Positions 1 through 6,889 of a stretch of DNA of 8,564 bases are shown here, in pieces. The notes under the pieces are model-generated. The model saw only the letters and a list, made by a program, of their open reading frames with translations. It searched no databases and had not been told where the DNA came from. Origin of the DNA: JACRBK01 sp964427955 (GTDB lineage Bacteria > Chloroflexota > Anaerolineae > Aggregatilineales > Aggregatilineaceae). The position numbers were made by a program, and so were the translations under genes. The first letter of the stretch is position 1, and the number at the start of each line of letters is the position of its first letter. The stretch covers positions 1 to 8,564 of the forward strand of contig CAYRWY010000250.1 in assembly GCA_964427955.1 (NCBI GenBank). Direction: 5' to 3'.

Positions 1-69
1 GGGGGTGAGATAAATCCCTGGGAAGCTGCGCGTGCTCGATACTTTTCACCCCCCTGCCCCCTCCCCCAC
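1..69. repeat. G/C-run inverted repeat in leading non-coding stretch
   Basis: The window opens with GGGGGTGA (1-8), which is matched by its reverse complement TCACCCCC at 46-53. An almost pure pyrimidine tract with C runs follows to about 67. No convincing coding frame or Shine-Dalgarno site is seen. Similar C-run strings recur as dispersed intergenic repeats in some GC-rich genomes, so this may be one arm of such an element cut by the window edge. It could also be the tail of an upstream gene's 3' region, although no T run follows the hairpin as an intrinsic terminator would need. Confidence 0.35.
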
Positions 70-70
70 G

Positions 71-122
71 ATCCTAATTTTTCGTGAAAACGCGGATATT
101 TCCTGGCGGGTGGCGGTATGAT
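71..122 (+). promoter_or_regulatory. Putative promoter of kinase 1 with AT-rich upstream element
   Basis: The hexamer TATGAT (117-122) matches the sigma-70 -10 consensus at five of six positions. It lies 33 bases before the chosen ATG, giving a predicted start of transcription near 129. No good -35 is visible at the right distance. An AT-rich block (71-88) sits at about -58 to -41, where an UP element or activator would bind. The same arrangement, with 15 of 18 bases identical in the block, precedes kinase 2 (2255-2305), which strengthens the call. Promoter activity itself is inferred. Confidence 0.5.
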
Positions 123-134
123 TGGTACCAATCA
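119..134. promoter_or_regulatory. Perfect 16-bp palindrome over -10/+1 of kinase 1
   Basis: TGATTGGTACCAATCA is a perfect palindrome centred between bases 126 and 127. It overlaps the last four bases of the predicted -10 and runs through the predicted transcription start. A dimeric repressor bound here would block RNA polymerase, so an operator is the natural reading. The regulator is not identified, and no transcription factor is encoded in the window. The corresponding place in the kinase 2 promoter has no such palindrome. Confidence 0.5.
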
Positions 135-143
135 CTCATGCGG

Positions 144-149
144 AAAGGA
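144..149 (+). promoter_or_regulatory. Ribosome binding site deciding the kinase 1 start
   Basis: AAAGGA lies six bases before ATG 156. The identical hexamer with the identical six-base spacer precedes ATG 2346 of kinase 2, and both proteins then begin MTLR. This outweighs the longer open frame from GTG 84, whose extra 24 residues do not resemble the paralogue's upstream frame and lie across the promoter. Confidence 0.75.
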
Positions 150-155
150 TGGCAT

Positions 156-2177
156 ATGACGCTACGACATAAGGTGGCGCTCATTATCGGGGCGGCAGTT
201 GGGGCAGTATTGTTATTGATCTATCTCATTGCGCGCATCATTCTTCTTCACAGTTATACGGACCTGGAACAGACCGATACGCGCCGCAATCTTGAACGTG
301 CCTCGAACGCCTTGAGCGAACGGATGGATTACCTCGCGACCACCACCACGGACTGGGCGCATTGGGACGACACCTATGTCTTCATTCAGGACCAGAACGA
401 GGCCTACATCGACGCGAACCTCTCCGACGAGACGTTCGCCAATCTCGGGATCAACCTGATGATCCTCGCCGACAATTCCGGCGAGATCGTCTACGGCAAG
501 GCCTTCGACCTGATCGAGCAGGAAGAAGTCGATCTACCGGAGGAACTGGCGCCCCACCTGACTCCGGCTGAGCTGCTGCTGACGAATGGCACCGCGACCA
601 GCGAACGCCACGGGATCATCATGCTGCCCGGCGGCCCGATGGTCGTCGCGGCGCGCCCCATCTTGACCAGCGCCAAAGAAGGCCCGTCACGCGGGACCCT
701 GATCTTCGGGTACCAACTGGACGATACTCAGGTCGCGCGGCTGGCCCATGCGACCCGGCTTTCCCTGACCCTCACCCCGTGGGAGGACGCGAAGCTGCCC
801 GGCGACGTCCGGTCAGCCCTGTCCGCCGCGTCGCCGATGGTCGAGCACGTGCTGAGCAAGCACACCGTGGCCGGTTACGTGCTCCTGAGTGACCTTCAAA
901 ACCATCCGGCATTGGTGATGCAGGTCGATTTGCCGCGGGAGATTTACGCCCGGGGCCAGTCCACGCTCGGATACTTCATGATCGGGATCACGGTGCTGAG
1001 CATCATCACCGGGATCGCCCTGACTGTGTTGATCGAAAAAACCCTCGTGACCGCGGCGCAGATGGGCGCGCTGCTCGAACATACCAGCGACGTGATCATC
1101 CTGATGCGCCCGGACGGCACGATCCGGCAGGTGAATTCCGCCTTCAAGCGCATGTTCGGCAGCTCCGGGCAGCCGCCCACCGGCCAACCGATCGCGAACC
1201 TGTTCGACGAAACCCTGCATCCCAAGATCTCCGAAGCGTTTCGCGCCGTCGTCGAAAAGCGTGAGGATCGCCAGATCGACGTGACCGCGGGCCGTAACGG
1301 GAGCCGCATGGACGCCAGTGCCGCGCTCTCCCCGATTCGCAGCAGCAGCGGCCAGCTTTCCGGCGTGTTGTGCAGCCTGCGCGACATTACGACCTTCAAG
1401 CACATGGAAACCCAACTGCGGCAGATGCTGGCGGGCGAGATGGAGCTGAGTCAGCTACGCTCACGGCTGATCTCCGTCGTCTCGCACGAGCTGCGCACGC
1501 CGCTGTCCAGCATCCAACTGGCGGAAGAATACCTGTTGTCCTACGGCAACCGGATGCCGGAGCCGGTACGCAAGGAAAAGTTGGCCCAGATCAGTGCCAG
1601 CGTCCGACAGATGAGCAACCTGATCGAAGATATTCTGAACTTCAGCCGGACCGAATCCGGTCAGCTCAACCTGGAGCTGTCCTACTTCGACATGGTGGAA
1701 CTCTGCCAGATGACGATTGAGACGATCAAAGCCTCCTCCGGCCAGGTGCCTGCCTTCAGGTTCACCCACCAGAGTGTGTGCGCCGATGTCTACCTGGATC
1801 AGCGCCTGCTCAATCTCATCGTCAGCAACCTGCTCTCGAACGCCGTCAAATACTCACCCCCCAACGGCATGGTCTATGTGGATGTCCAATGCGATGACGA
1901 GCGGACGGTGTTACGGGTCCGGGACGAAGGCATCGGGATCGCGGTGCAGGACCAGGAACGCGTCTTCGAACCGTTTTTCCGCGGTCAAAATGTGGGGTCG
2001 ATTGCCGGTACGGGGCTGGGGTTGGTGATCGTCAAGCAGGCGGTCGAGATGCACGGCGGGACCATCACCTTCGAGAGCAGCGAAAGGACCGGCACAACCT
2101 TCACCCTGACCTTCCCCCACACCTACCCGGCGACCCAGGCGCGCTCCCGCACTCTGATAGGAACGGTCTCGGTGTAG
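156..2177 (+). CDS. CHASE4-PAS sensor histidine kinase (kinase 1)
   Basis: This 673-residue membrane sensor kinase is predicted to autophosphorylate on His and pass phosphate to a response regulator. In order: TM1 (7-31); an extracytoplasmic CHASE4-type sensor (about 40-235) with the signature DWAHWDD at 66-72; TM2 (271-294); a PAS domain (about 303-415); HisKA with SHELRTPL (His444, Glu445, Thr448); and HATPase_c with the N box (Asn558, Asn562), DEGIG (590-594), FEPFF and GTGLGL (618-623). All catalytic motifs look intact. There is no room for a HAMP domain between TM2 and PAS. The CHASE4 ligand is unknown. The ATG at 156 was chosen because it has AAAGGA six bases upstream and matches kinase 2; a longer start at GTG 84 is less likely. 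A strong terminator follows 17 bases after the stop, so it is probably monocistronic. Kinase 2 is its tandem paralogue. No partner regulator is in view. Confidence 0.93.
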   Translation: MTLRHKVALIIGAAVGAVLLLIYLIARIILLHSYTDLEQTDTRRNLERASNALSERMDYLATTTTDWAHWDDTYVFIQDQNEAYIDANLSDETFANLGINLMILADNSGEIVYGKAFDLIEQEEVDLPEELAPHLTPAELLLTNGTATSERHGIIMLPGGPMVVAARPILTSAKEGPSRGTLIFGYQLDDTQVARLAHATRLSLTLTPWEDAKLPGDVRSALSAASPMVEHVLSKHTVAGYVLLSDLQNHPALVMQVDLPREIYARGQSTLGYFMIGITVLSIITGIALTVLIEKTLVTAAQMGALLEHTSDVIILMRPDGTIRQVNSAFKRMFGSSGQPPTGQPIANLFDETLHPKISEAFRAVVEKREDRQIDVTAGRNGSRMDASAALSPIRSSSGQLSGVLCSLRDITTFKHMETQLRQMLAGEMELSQLRSRLISVVSHELRTPLSSIQLAEEYLLSYGNRMPEPVRKEKLAQISASVRQMSNLIEDILNFSRTESGQLNLELSYFDMVELCQMTIETIKASSGQVPAFRFTHQSVCADVYLDQRLLNLIVSNLLSNAVKYSPPNGMVYVDVQCDDERTVLRVRDEGIGIAVQDQERVFEPFFRGQNVGSIAGTGLGLVIVKQAVEMHGGTITFESSERTGTTFTLTFPHTYPATQARSRTLIGTVSV

Positions 2178-2194
2178 TTTCCCTGGACGTTTCA

Positions 2195-2229
2195 GGAGAG
2201 GTGTCAACGGTTGACACTTCTCCTTTTTT
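2195..2229 (+). terminator. Intrinsic terminator after kinase 1
   Basis: The arms GGAGAGGTGTCAAC (2195-2208) and GTTGACACTTCTCC (2210-2223) pair over up to 14 positions with one G-U, the innermost pairs giving way to the loop. Six T follow directly (2224-2229). This is a textbook rho-independent terminator and separates transcription of kinase 1 from kinase 2. Confidence 0.92.
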
Positions 2230-2254
2230 CTCTTTCCAGATCGTTTCTGTCTAA

Positions 2255-2305
2255 ATCTTAATTTTTTATGAATTATATCTCAAGCATTTCAGAGCGCAGT
2301 ATAAT
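2255..2305 (+). promoter_or_regulatory. Putative promoter of kinase 2 with AT-rich upstream element
   Basis: A perfect TATAAT lies at 2300-2305, with predicted transcription start near 2312 and a leader of about 34 bases. No good -35 is visible. The AT-rich block at 2255-2272 falls at about -57 to -40, the UP-element zone, and matches the block before kinase 1 at 15 of 18 bases. The spacing to the -10 is almost the same (45 versus 46 bases). The region downstream of the kinase 1 terminator is much richer in A+T than the genes. This promoter lies inside the longer open frame starting at 2268, which argues against that upstream start. Confidence 0.6.
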
Positions 2306-2333
2306 AGTGAGATGGAGGAGCTTACCGTTTTCG

Positions 2334-2339
2334 AAAGGA
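2334..2339 (+). promoter_or_regulatory. Ribosome binding site deciding the kinase 2 start
   Basis: AAAGGA lies six bases before ATG 2346, identical in sequence and spacing to the site before kinase 1. It favours ATG 2346 over the in-frame ATG at 2268, which has no Shine-Dalgarno site and precedes the predicted -10. Confidence 0.75.
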
Positions 2340-2345
2340 CAATTC

Positions 2346-4379
2346 ATGACGCTACGCCAGAAAGTAGCGTTCATCGTTGGGGCCGCCTCGTGCGGCGTGC
2401 TGTTGGTGGTCTATCTCGCTGCCCGCCTCATCCTACTCGATAGTTACACCCACCTGGAACAAAACGACACCCGCCGCAACCTCGAACGTGTGATGAATGC
2501 GCAGAATGAACAGGTCGAAGACCTGGTGACGACCACGACCGACTGGGCGCACTGGGACGACATGTACGCCTTCGCCCAGGACCGCAATGCCGACTTCACG
2601 GCGGCCAACCTGACCGACGAGGTTTTCGCCAATCTGGGTCTCAACCTGATGATTCTGGCCGACGATGCGGGGCAAATCGTCTACAGCAAAGCCTTCGACC
2701 TGGGCCACCAGCAGGAAGTGGGCCTGCCGGAAGGGATCACGCCCTATCTCACCCCAACGGGTCTGCTGCAAGTCAACGGCACGCTGGTCAGCGGACGTGA
2801 AGGGATCATCACGCTGCCCGCCGGGCCGATGGTCGTCGCCGCCCGGCCCATCCTGACCAGCACCAAAGAGGGGCCTTCGCGCGGCACCCTGATTTTCGGC
2901 TATCGGTTGGACGACATTCAGATTGCCGGGCTGGCCCAGTCCACCCGCCTGGCACTGACGACGTCCGCGTTGGACGACGCCGATCTGGCGGCGGACGTCC
3001 AGGCGGCCCGGCGTTCCCTGTCCGCAGCCGCGCCCACCACCATCCGCCCGCTGAACCAAGACACCATCGCCGGATACCTCCTGCTGACCGACATCTTCGG
3101 CCAGCCCGCGCTGATCTTGCAGGCCAATCTGCCGCGCGAGATCCATACCCAGGGTGAAGCCTCGCTCACCTATTTCATGGTCGGGATGGTGGTGCTGGCC
3201 TTGTTCGCCGGGGCGGGGATCTTGATGCTGCTGGAAAGAACCGTCGTGGCCAACGGGCAGATGGGCGCGCTGCTCGAACACAGCAGCGACGTAGTCATCC
3301 TTGTCCGCCCGGACGGGACGATCCGGCGAGTGAACCCGGCGTACAAGCGGCTGTGTGGCGACGACAACGCGGCAGTGGCGGGCCGCCCGTTCGCCACGCT
3401 GTTCGATGCCGAACTCGCCGCGCCCCTGAACACGGCGCTGCGCACCGTCATCGACCGGCGCGAAGATCACCTGATCGACGTCACCGCCCGGACCCGGCTG
3501 GGACACGAGATCAACGCCAGCGCCGCGCTCTCCCCCATTTGCGGCAGCAGCGGCAAAGTCTCCGGGGTGTTATGCAGCCTGCGCGACATCACCCCGCACA
3601 AGCGGGTCGAAGTCAATCTGCGAGCTACGCTGGCGCGCGAGATGGAACTGAGCGAACTGAAATCGCGGCTGATCGCGGTCGTCTCGCACGAACTGCGCAC
3701 GCCGCTGGCCCGCATCCAACTGGTGGACGAATCGCTGGAAAACTACGGCAGCCGCATGACCGAACAGCAGCGGCGGGAGAAGCTGGCCCAGATCCGGATC
3801 GGCATCCAGCAGATGACGGACCTGATCGAAGACATTCTGACCCTCAACCACACCGAATCGGGCAAGCTCAAGCTGGAACCCGCCTTTTTCGACCTGGTCG
3901 CCCTGTCTCAGGCGGCGATTGAGAACATCCAGACCTCGGTTGCCCATTCGCACACCTTCACCTTCACCCACCATCCGGCGTGTACCAACGTCTACCTGGA
4001 CCAGCGCCTGATCCGGCTGATCATCAGCAACCTGCTCTCGAACGCCGTGAAATACTCGCCGCCCAACGGCACCATTTACCTCGATCTCCAGTGTGATCCT
4101 AATCAAACGGTGGTGCGAGTGCGCGATGAAGGTATCGGCATCCCGCCTGAGGACCAGGCCCGGCTGTTCGAACCCTTCTTCCGCGCGCACAACGTCGGGA
4201 TGATCACGGGCACCGGGCTGGGGCTGGCGATTGTCAAGCAGGCTGTCGAAATGCATGGCGGCAGCATCACCTTCGAAAGCCACCTCGGCAGCGGCACCAC
4301 CTTCGCCCTGACCTTTCCCCAGATCAGTCCGGCTGCCATCCCACACCCGCTCACGGCCTGCGACCCCGCCGCGCGGTGA
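2346..4379 (+). CDS. CHASE4-PAS sensor histidine kinase (kinase 2, paralogue of kinase 1)
   Basis: This 677-residue membrane sensor kinase has the same plan as kinase 1: TM1 (7-31), CHASE4-type sensor (about 40-240, DWAHWDD at 66-72), TM2 (274-297), PAS (about 307-420), HisKA with SHELRTPL (His448, Glu449), and HATPase_c with Asn562/Asn566, DEGIG (594-598), FEPFF and GTGLGL (622-627). The catalytic residues appear complete. A hand alignment of the first 200 residues with kinase 1 shows no gaps and 137 identities, and the block 161-187 differs at only two positions, so the two probably sense related signals. The sequences diverge more around 200-235, with a four-residue length difference, and just after the His. 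It has its own promoter and lies behind the kinase 1 terminator. The start was chosen by the Shine-Dalgarno site and by match to the paralogue. The ligand and response regulator are unknown. Confidence 0.93.
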   Translation: MTLRQKVAFIVGAASCGVLLVVYLAARLILLDSYTHLEQNDTRRNLERVMNAQNEQVEDLVTTTTDWAHWDDMYAFAQDRNADFTAANLTDEVFANLGLNLMILADDAGQIVYSKAFDLGHQQEVGLPEGITPYLTPTGLLQVNGTLVSGREGIITLPAGPMVVAARPILTSTKEGPSRGTLIFGYRLDDIQIAGLAQSTRLALTTSALDDADLAADVQAARRSLSAAAPTTIRPLNQDTIAGYLLLTDIFGQPALILQANLPREIHTQGEASLTYFMVGMVVLALFAGAGILMLLERTVVANGQMGALLEHSSDVVILVRPDGTIRRVNPAYKRLCGDDNAAVAGRPFATLFDAELAAPLNTALRTVIDRREDHLIDVTARTRLGHEINASAALSPICGSSGKVSGVLCSLRDITPHKRVEVNLRATLAREMELSELKSRLIAVVSHELRTPLARIQLVDESLENYGSRMTEQQRREKLAQIRIGIQQMTDLIEDILTLNHTESGKLKLEPAFFDLVALSQAAIENIQTSVAHSHTFTFTHHPACTNVYLDQRLIRLIISNLLSNAVKYSPPNGTIYLDLQCDPNQTVVRVRDEGIGIPPEDQARLFEPFFRAHNVGMITGTGLGLAIVKQAVEMHGGSITFESHLGSGTTFALTFPQISPAAIPHPLTACDPAAR

Positions 4380-4389
4380 GGCCGCTTTT
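4373..4389 (+). terminator. Weak terminator-like hairpin at end of kinase 2
   Basis: GCGG (4373-4376) and CCGC (4382-4385) form a four-pair stem with a five-base loop that contains the stop codon. TTTT follows (4386-4389). The stem is short for an intrinsic terminator, so some readthrough into kinase 3 is plausible. Confidence 0.25.
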
Positions 4390-4415
4390 CCATTTTTCTC
4401 TAACCAACATATAAT
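4387..4415 (+). promoter_or_regulatory. Putative sigma-70 promoter of kinase 3
   Basis: TTTCCA (4387-4392, four of six matches to TTGACA) and a perfect TATAAT (4410-4415) are separated by 17 bases, the optimal spacer. The predicted start is near 4422, giving a leader of about 41 bases. Unlike the two CHASE4 kinase promoters there is a recognisable -35 and no AT-rich block upstream, so kinase 3 is probably controlled separately. Confidence 0.6.
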
Positions 4416-4439
4416 GGCCATCATACAATGGACCATTAT
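4411..4439. promoter_or_regulatory. Dyad over the -10 and leader of kinase 3
   Basis: ATAATGG (4411-4417) is the exact reverse complement of CCATTAT (4433-4439). Inside this dyad are two smaller palindromes, ATGGCCAT (4414-4421) and AATGGACCATT (4427-4437), whose centres are about 14.5 bp apart. The array overlaps the -10 and runs through the predicted transcription start, where a repressor would act. As RNA the outer arms could form only a weak AU-rich hairpin, so a DNA operator seems likelier than a riboregulator. The binding protein is unknown. Confidence 0.4.
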
Positions 4440-4462
4440 CCCGATCTGGAAAAACAAGGGCT

Positions 4463-6889
4463 ATGACTATTCCAACGGCTTCATCTCGAACCGCGACGAT
4501 GCCCCAGCGCCCGCAGCCCCGTTCACCGATCCGCAGTCTGCGCGCGCGCTGGCGCCTGTACATGATACTCGGCATGAATCTGCTGATCCTGGCCGTGGTG
4601 GCCAGTGCCACGCTGATCATGGCGCTGGAGCAGCGGCAGGCCGTCCTCCGGCTGCACGAGTCGAGCGCCCAGCACATGCGGTTCGCCGCCGAAGAAGCGG
4701 CGGACGACGCGCAGCACCTGCTGGCGGCGGTCGGCGCGCTGCAATCGGCGGAGCAGATCGCCGACAACGCGGCCCTCGCGCCGCTGCTGGACCTGCATCC
4801 GGCGTTGCGCACGCTCGCCCTGGTCGGGCCGGGCGGCGTCGAGATCGCGCATACCCCGGTCGATCCCGCGCGCAGCACGCCGGATTGGGCACAGCATCCC
4901 GCCTGGGCCGCCTTCACGGCAGGCGGGCAGCCGGTCCACGTCTTGATCGATGGCGATCCGCCGCGTCTGGCCATTGCCGTGCCGGTCGGGGATCAGGGTA
5001 ACGCGCTGATCGGAGAATTCGATCCGCAGGCGCTCTGGCAGCCGATGCTGGCCGCCGAAGTTGGCGACCGCGGCTACGCTTACCTGATGAGCGACGAGGG
5101 ACGCCTGCTGGCCACCCGGCAGAATTTCACACCCCACGGCACCCCGGCACGCTTCGCCGTCTTCAAAGCCGCGCGCCAGGGGGACGCAGTGCTGCGGCTG
5201 TATAAGGGCCTGGACGGTCACTGGGTCGTCGGGCGCGGCCAGCAGGTCAGCGGCGGCTACAGCGTGATCGTGGAGATGCCGCTGAGCGGGCTGCTCACGC
5301 CGGTGGTGCGGCTGGTGGCGCTGTGGCTGATCGCGCTGGTCCTGACCGGGGCCATCGGCGAATGGCTGATCCGCCGCGTCTCGCGCACGGTGCTCGGCCC
5401 GCTGGCCCTGCTGTCCCAGGGCGCCAGCGCCGTCACCGCCGGGGATTACCGCTACCGGGTGCGCGCCCCGTCCCACACCGACCGCGAGTTGGCCGACCTG
5501 ATCGGCGCCTTCAATTCGATGATCGAGCGCCTGGCCGAGAGCCAGCGCCAGATCGACGCCTACAACGTCAAAATGCAGGAGATCGTCGATCAGCGGGCGC
5601 GCGAGCTGTCGCGCAAGGCGACCCAGTTGGAAGTCGCCGCCGAAGTCTCCAGCAAGATCGCGACCAATCTCGACCCGCGCAAGCTGGCCGAAGAAGTCGT
5701 CGATCTGCTCAAGAACCGCTTCAAAATCTACCACGCCGAGATCGTGCTGATCGACGAGAAGACGGGCCGAATCTACCCGACCCACCTGCGCACGCGGGCG
5801 CTGTTCCCCGAACTGACGGTGCACGATGGCGACCGCAGCGTGATCGCCTGGGTCGCGCGCAAAGGCGAAATGGTCTACGTGCCGGACGTGACCGAGGAGC
5901 CGCGTTATCTCAGCACCTCCGGCCTGACCGCCAGTCGCAGCGAGCTGGCGATCCCGCTCAAGTTCGAGAACCAGGTGATCGGCGTGCTCAACCTGGAGAG
6001 CGATCACCGCGAGGGCTTCCCCAAGGACGAAATGGACGTGCTCGAAAGCCTGGCTAACGAGATCGCCGTCTCGCTGCACAACGCGCAGATCTTCGCCGCG
6101 CTCGAAACGGCGAACCGCGACCTGGCGCAGGGCACCCTGATGGCCAACCAGGCCAACATGCTCAAGTCGCGCTTCCTGTTCAACGCGTCGCACAAGCTGC
6201 GCACGCCGCTCAATTCGATCATCGGCTATTCCGAGACGATCCTGAGCGGGATGTACGGGGAAATGTCCGAGACGGTGCTGGATCGCCAGCGCCGCATTCT
6301 GGACAATGGGCGGCATCTGCAAGCCCTGATCGAAGATATGCTCGACCTGTCCGCCATCGAAACCGGACAGCTTCAACTGAACCGCCAGTGGCTCGACCTG
6401 TACGCGCTGCTGGACGAAGTGACCAACGCCACCCGCGCGCTGCACCAGGCGGGCTTCTCCAGCCACCAGTTGGCGGTCCGGCTTGACCTCTCCGCGCTGA
6501 GCGAGCCGCTGCCGCCGCTCTGGGCCGACATCGACCGTCTGCGCTACATCCTGATCAACCTGTCCAGCAATGCCGTCAAATTCACGGAGGAAGGCGAGGT
6601 TGTGATCTCGGCGGAGTTCGACGACCAGGAGGTCCGCCTGAACATTCGCGATACCGGGCCGGGGATCAGCGAAGACGACCGCCGCTACCTGTTCGAGCCG
6701 TTCCAGCACCAGCGCGGCAGCACGGCGTCCGAGGGCAAGGGGACGGGGCTGGGACTGCCGGTGTCACGCCTGCTGGCGATGCGTCACGGCGGCGATCTGA
6801 CCGTGCGCAGCACCCCGCGCCAGGGCAGCCTCTTCACGCTGCATCTGCCGCGCCGTCCCGAGGGTTCACCGCCCCCGCCGGAGGAATAA
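4463..6889 (+). CDS. dCache-HAMP-GAF sensor histidine kinase (kinase 3)
   Basis: This 808-residue membrane sensor kinase is unrelated to kinases 1 and 2 in its input domains. In order: a basic cytoplasmic tail; TM1 (about 34-54); an extracytoplasmic dCache-like sensor (about 55-278) with the typical GDRGYAYLMSDEGRLLA at 201-217; TM2 (about 280-301); HAMP (about 303-360); a helical linker; GAF (about 390-545, ending SELAIPLKFENQVIGVLNLES-like); HisKA (about 565-635); and HATPase_c with Asn699/Asn703, DTGPGI (730-735), LFEPF and GKGTGLGL (758-765). The H box reads ASHKLRTPLN: the phospho-acceptor is His577, but the next residue is Lys578, where Glu or Asp is normal. Autokinase activity may therefore be altered. 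The start is not certain: AAGGG ends only two bases before ATG 4463, which is unusually close, and the next in-frame ATG (4499) has no better site. There is no receiver domain and no adjacent response regulator. Confidence 0.93.
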   Translation: MTIPTASSRTATMPQRPQPRSPIRSLRARWRLYMILGMNLLILAVVASATLIMALEQRQAVLRLHESSAQHMRFAAEEAADDAQHLLAAVGALQSAEQIADNAALAPLLDLHPALRTLALVGPGGVEIAHTPVDPARSTPDWAQHPAWAAFTAGGQPVHVLIDGDPPRLAIAVPVGDQGNALIGEFDPQALWQPMLAAEVGDRGYAYLMSDEGRLLATRQNFTPHGTPARFAVFKAARQGDAVLRLYKGLDGHWVVGRGQQVSGGYSVIVEMPLSGLLTPVVRLVALWLIALVLTGAIGEWLIRRVSRTVLGPLALLSQGASAVTAGDYRYRVRAPSHTDRELADLIGAFNSMIERLAESQRQIDAYNVKMQEIVDQRARELSRKATQLEVAAEVSSKIATNLDPRKLAEEVVDLLKNRFKIYHAEIVLIDEKTGRIYPTHLRTRALFPELTVHDGDRSVIAWVARKGEMVYVPDVTEEPRYLSTSGLTASRSELAIPLKFENQVIGVLNLESDHREGFPKDEMDVLESLANEIAVSLHNAQIFAALETANRDLAQGTLMANQANMLKSRFLFNASHKLRTPLNSIIGYSETILSGMYGEMSETVLDRQRRILDNGRHLQALIEDMLDLSAIETGQLQLNRQWLDLYALLDEVTNATRALHQAGFSSHQLAVRLDLSALSEPLPPLWADIDRLRYILINLSSNAVKFTEEGEVVISAEFDDQEVRLNIRDTGPGISEDDRRYLFEPFQHQRGSTASEGKGTGLGLPVSRLLAMRHGGDLTVRSTPRQGSLFTLHLPRRPEGSPPPPEE

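Noticed and set aside
84..155. N-terminal extension of kinase 1 from GTG 84
   Set aside because: It has no Shine-Dalgarno site, covers the predicted promoter, and does not match the paralogue upstream of MTLR.
2230..2300. AT-rich gap between kinases 1 and 2 as a possible insertion or att site
   Set aside because: There are no terminal repeats, target duplication or tRNA gene, and the AT richness is explained by the promoter region.
2268..2345. N-terminal extension of kinase 2 from ATG 2268
   Set aside because: It precedes the TATAAT at 2300-2305 and has no ribosome site; ATG 2346 matches kinase 1 in both Shine-Dalgarno site and protein sequence.
4523..6709. A 728-codon open frame antisense to kinase 3
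   Set aside because: It is a shadow of GC-rich codon use in the sense gene; its translation is rich in Q, R, H, D and V with no recognisable domain.
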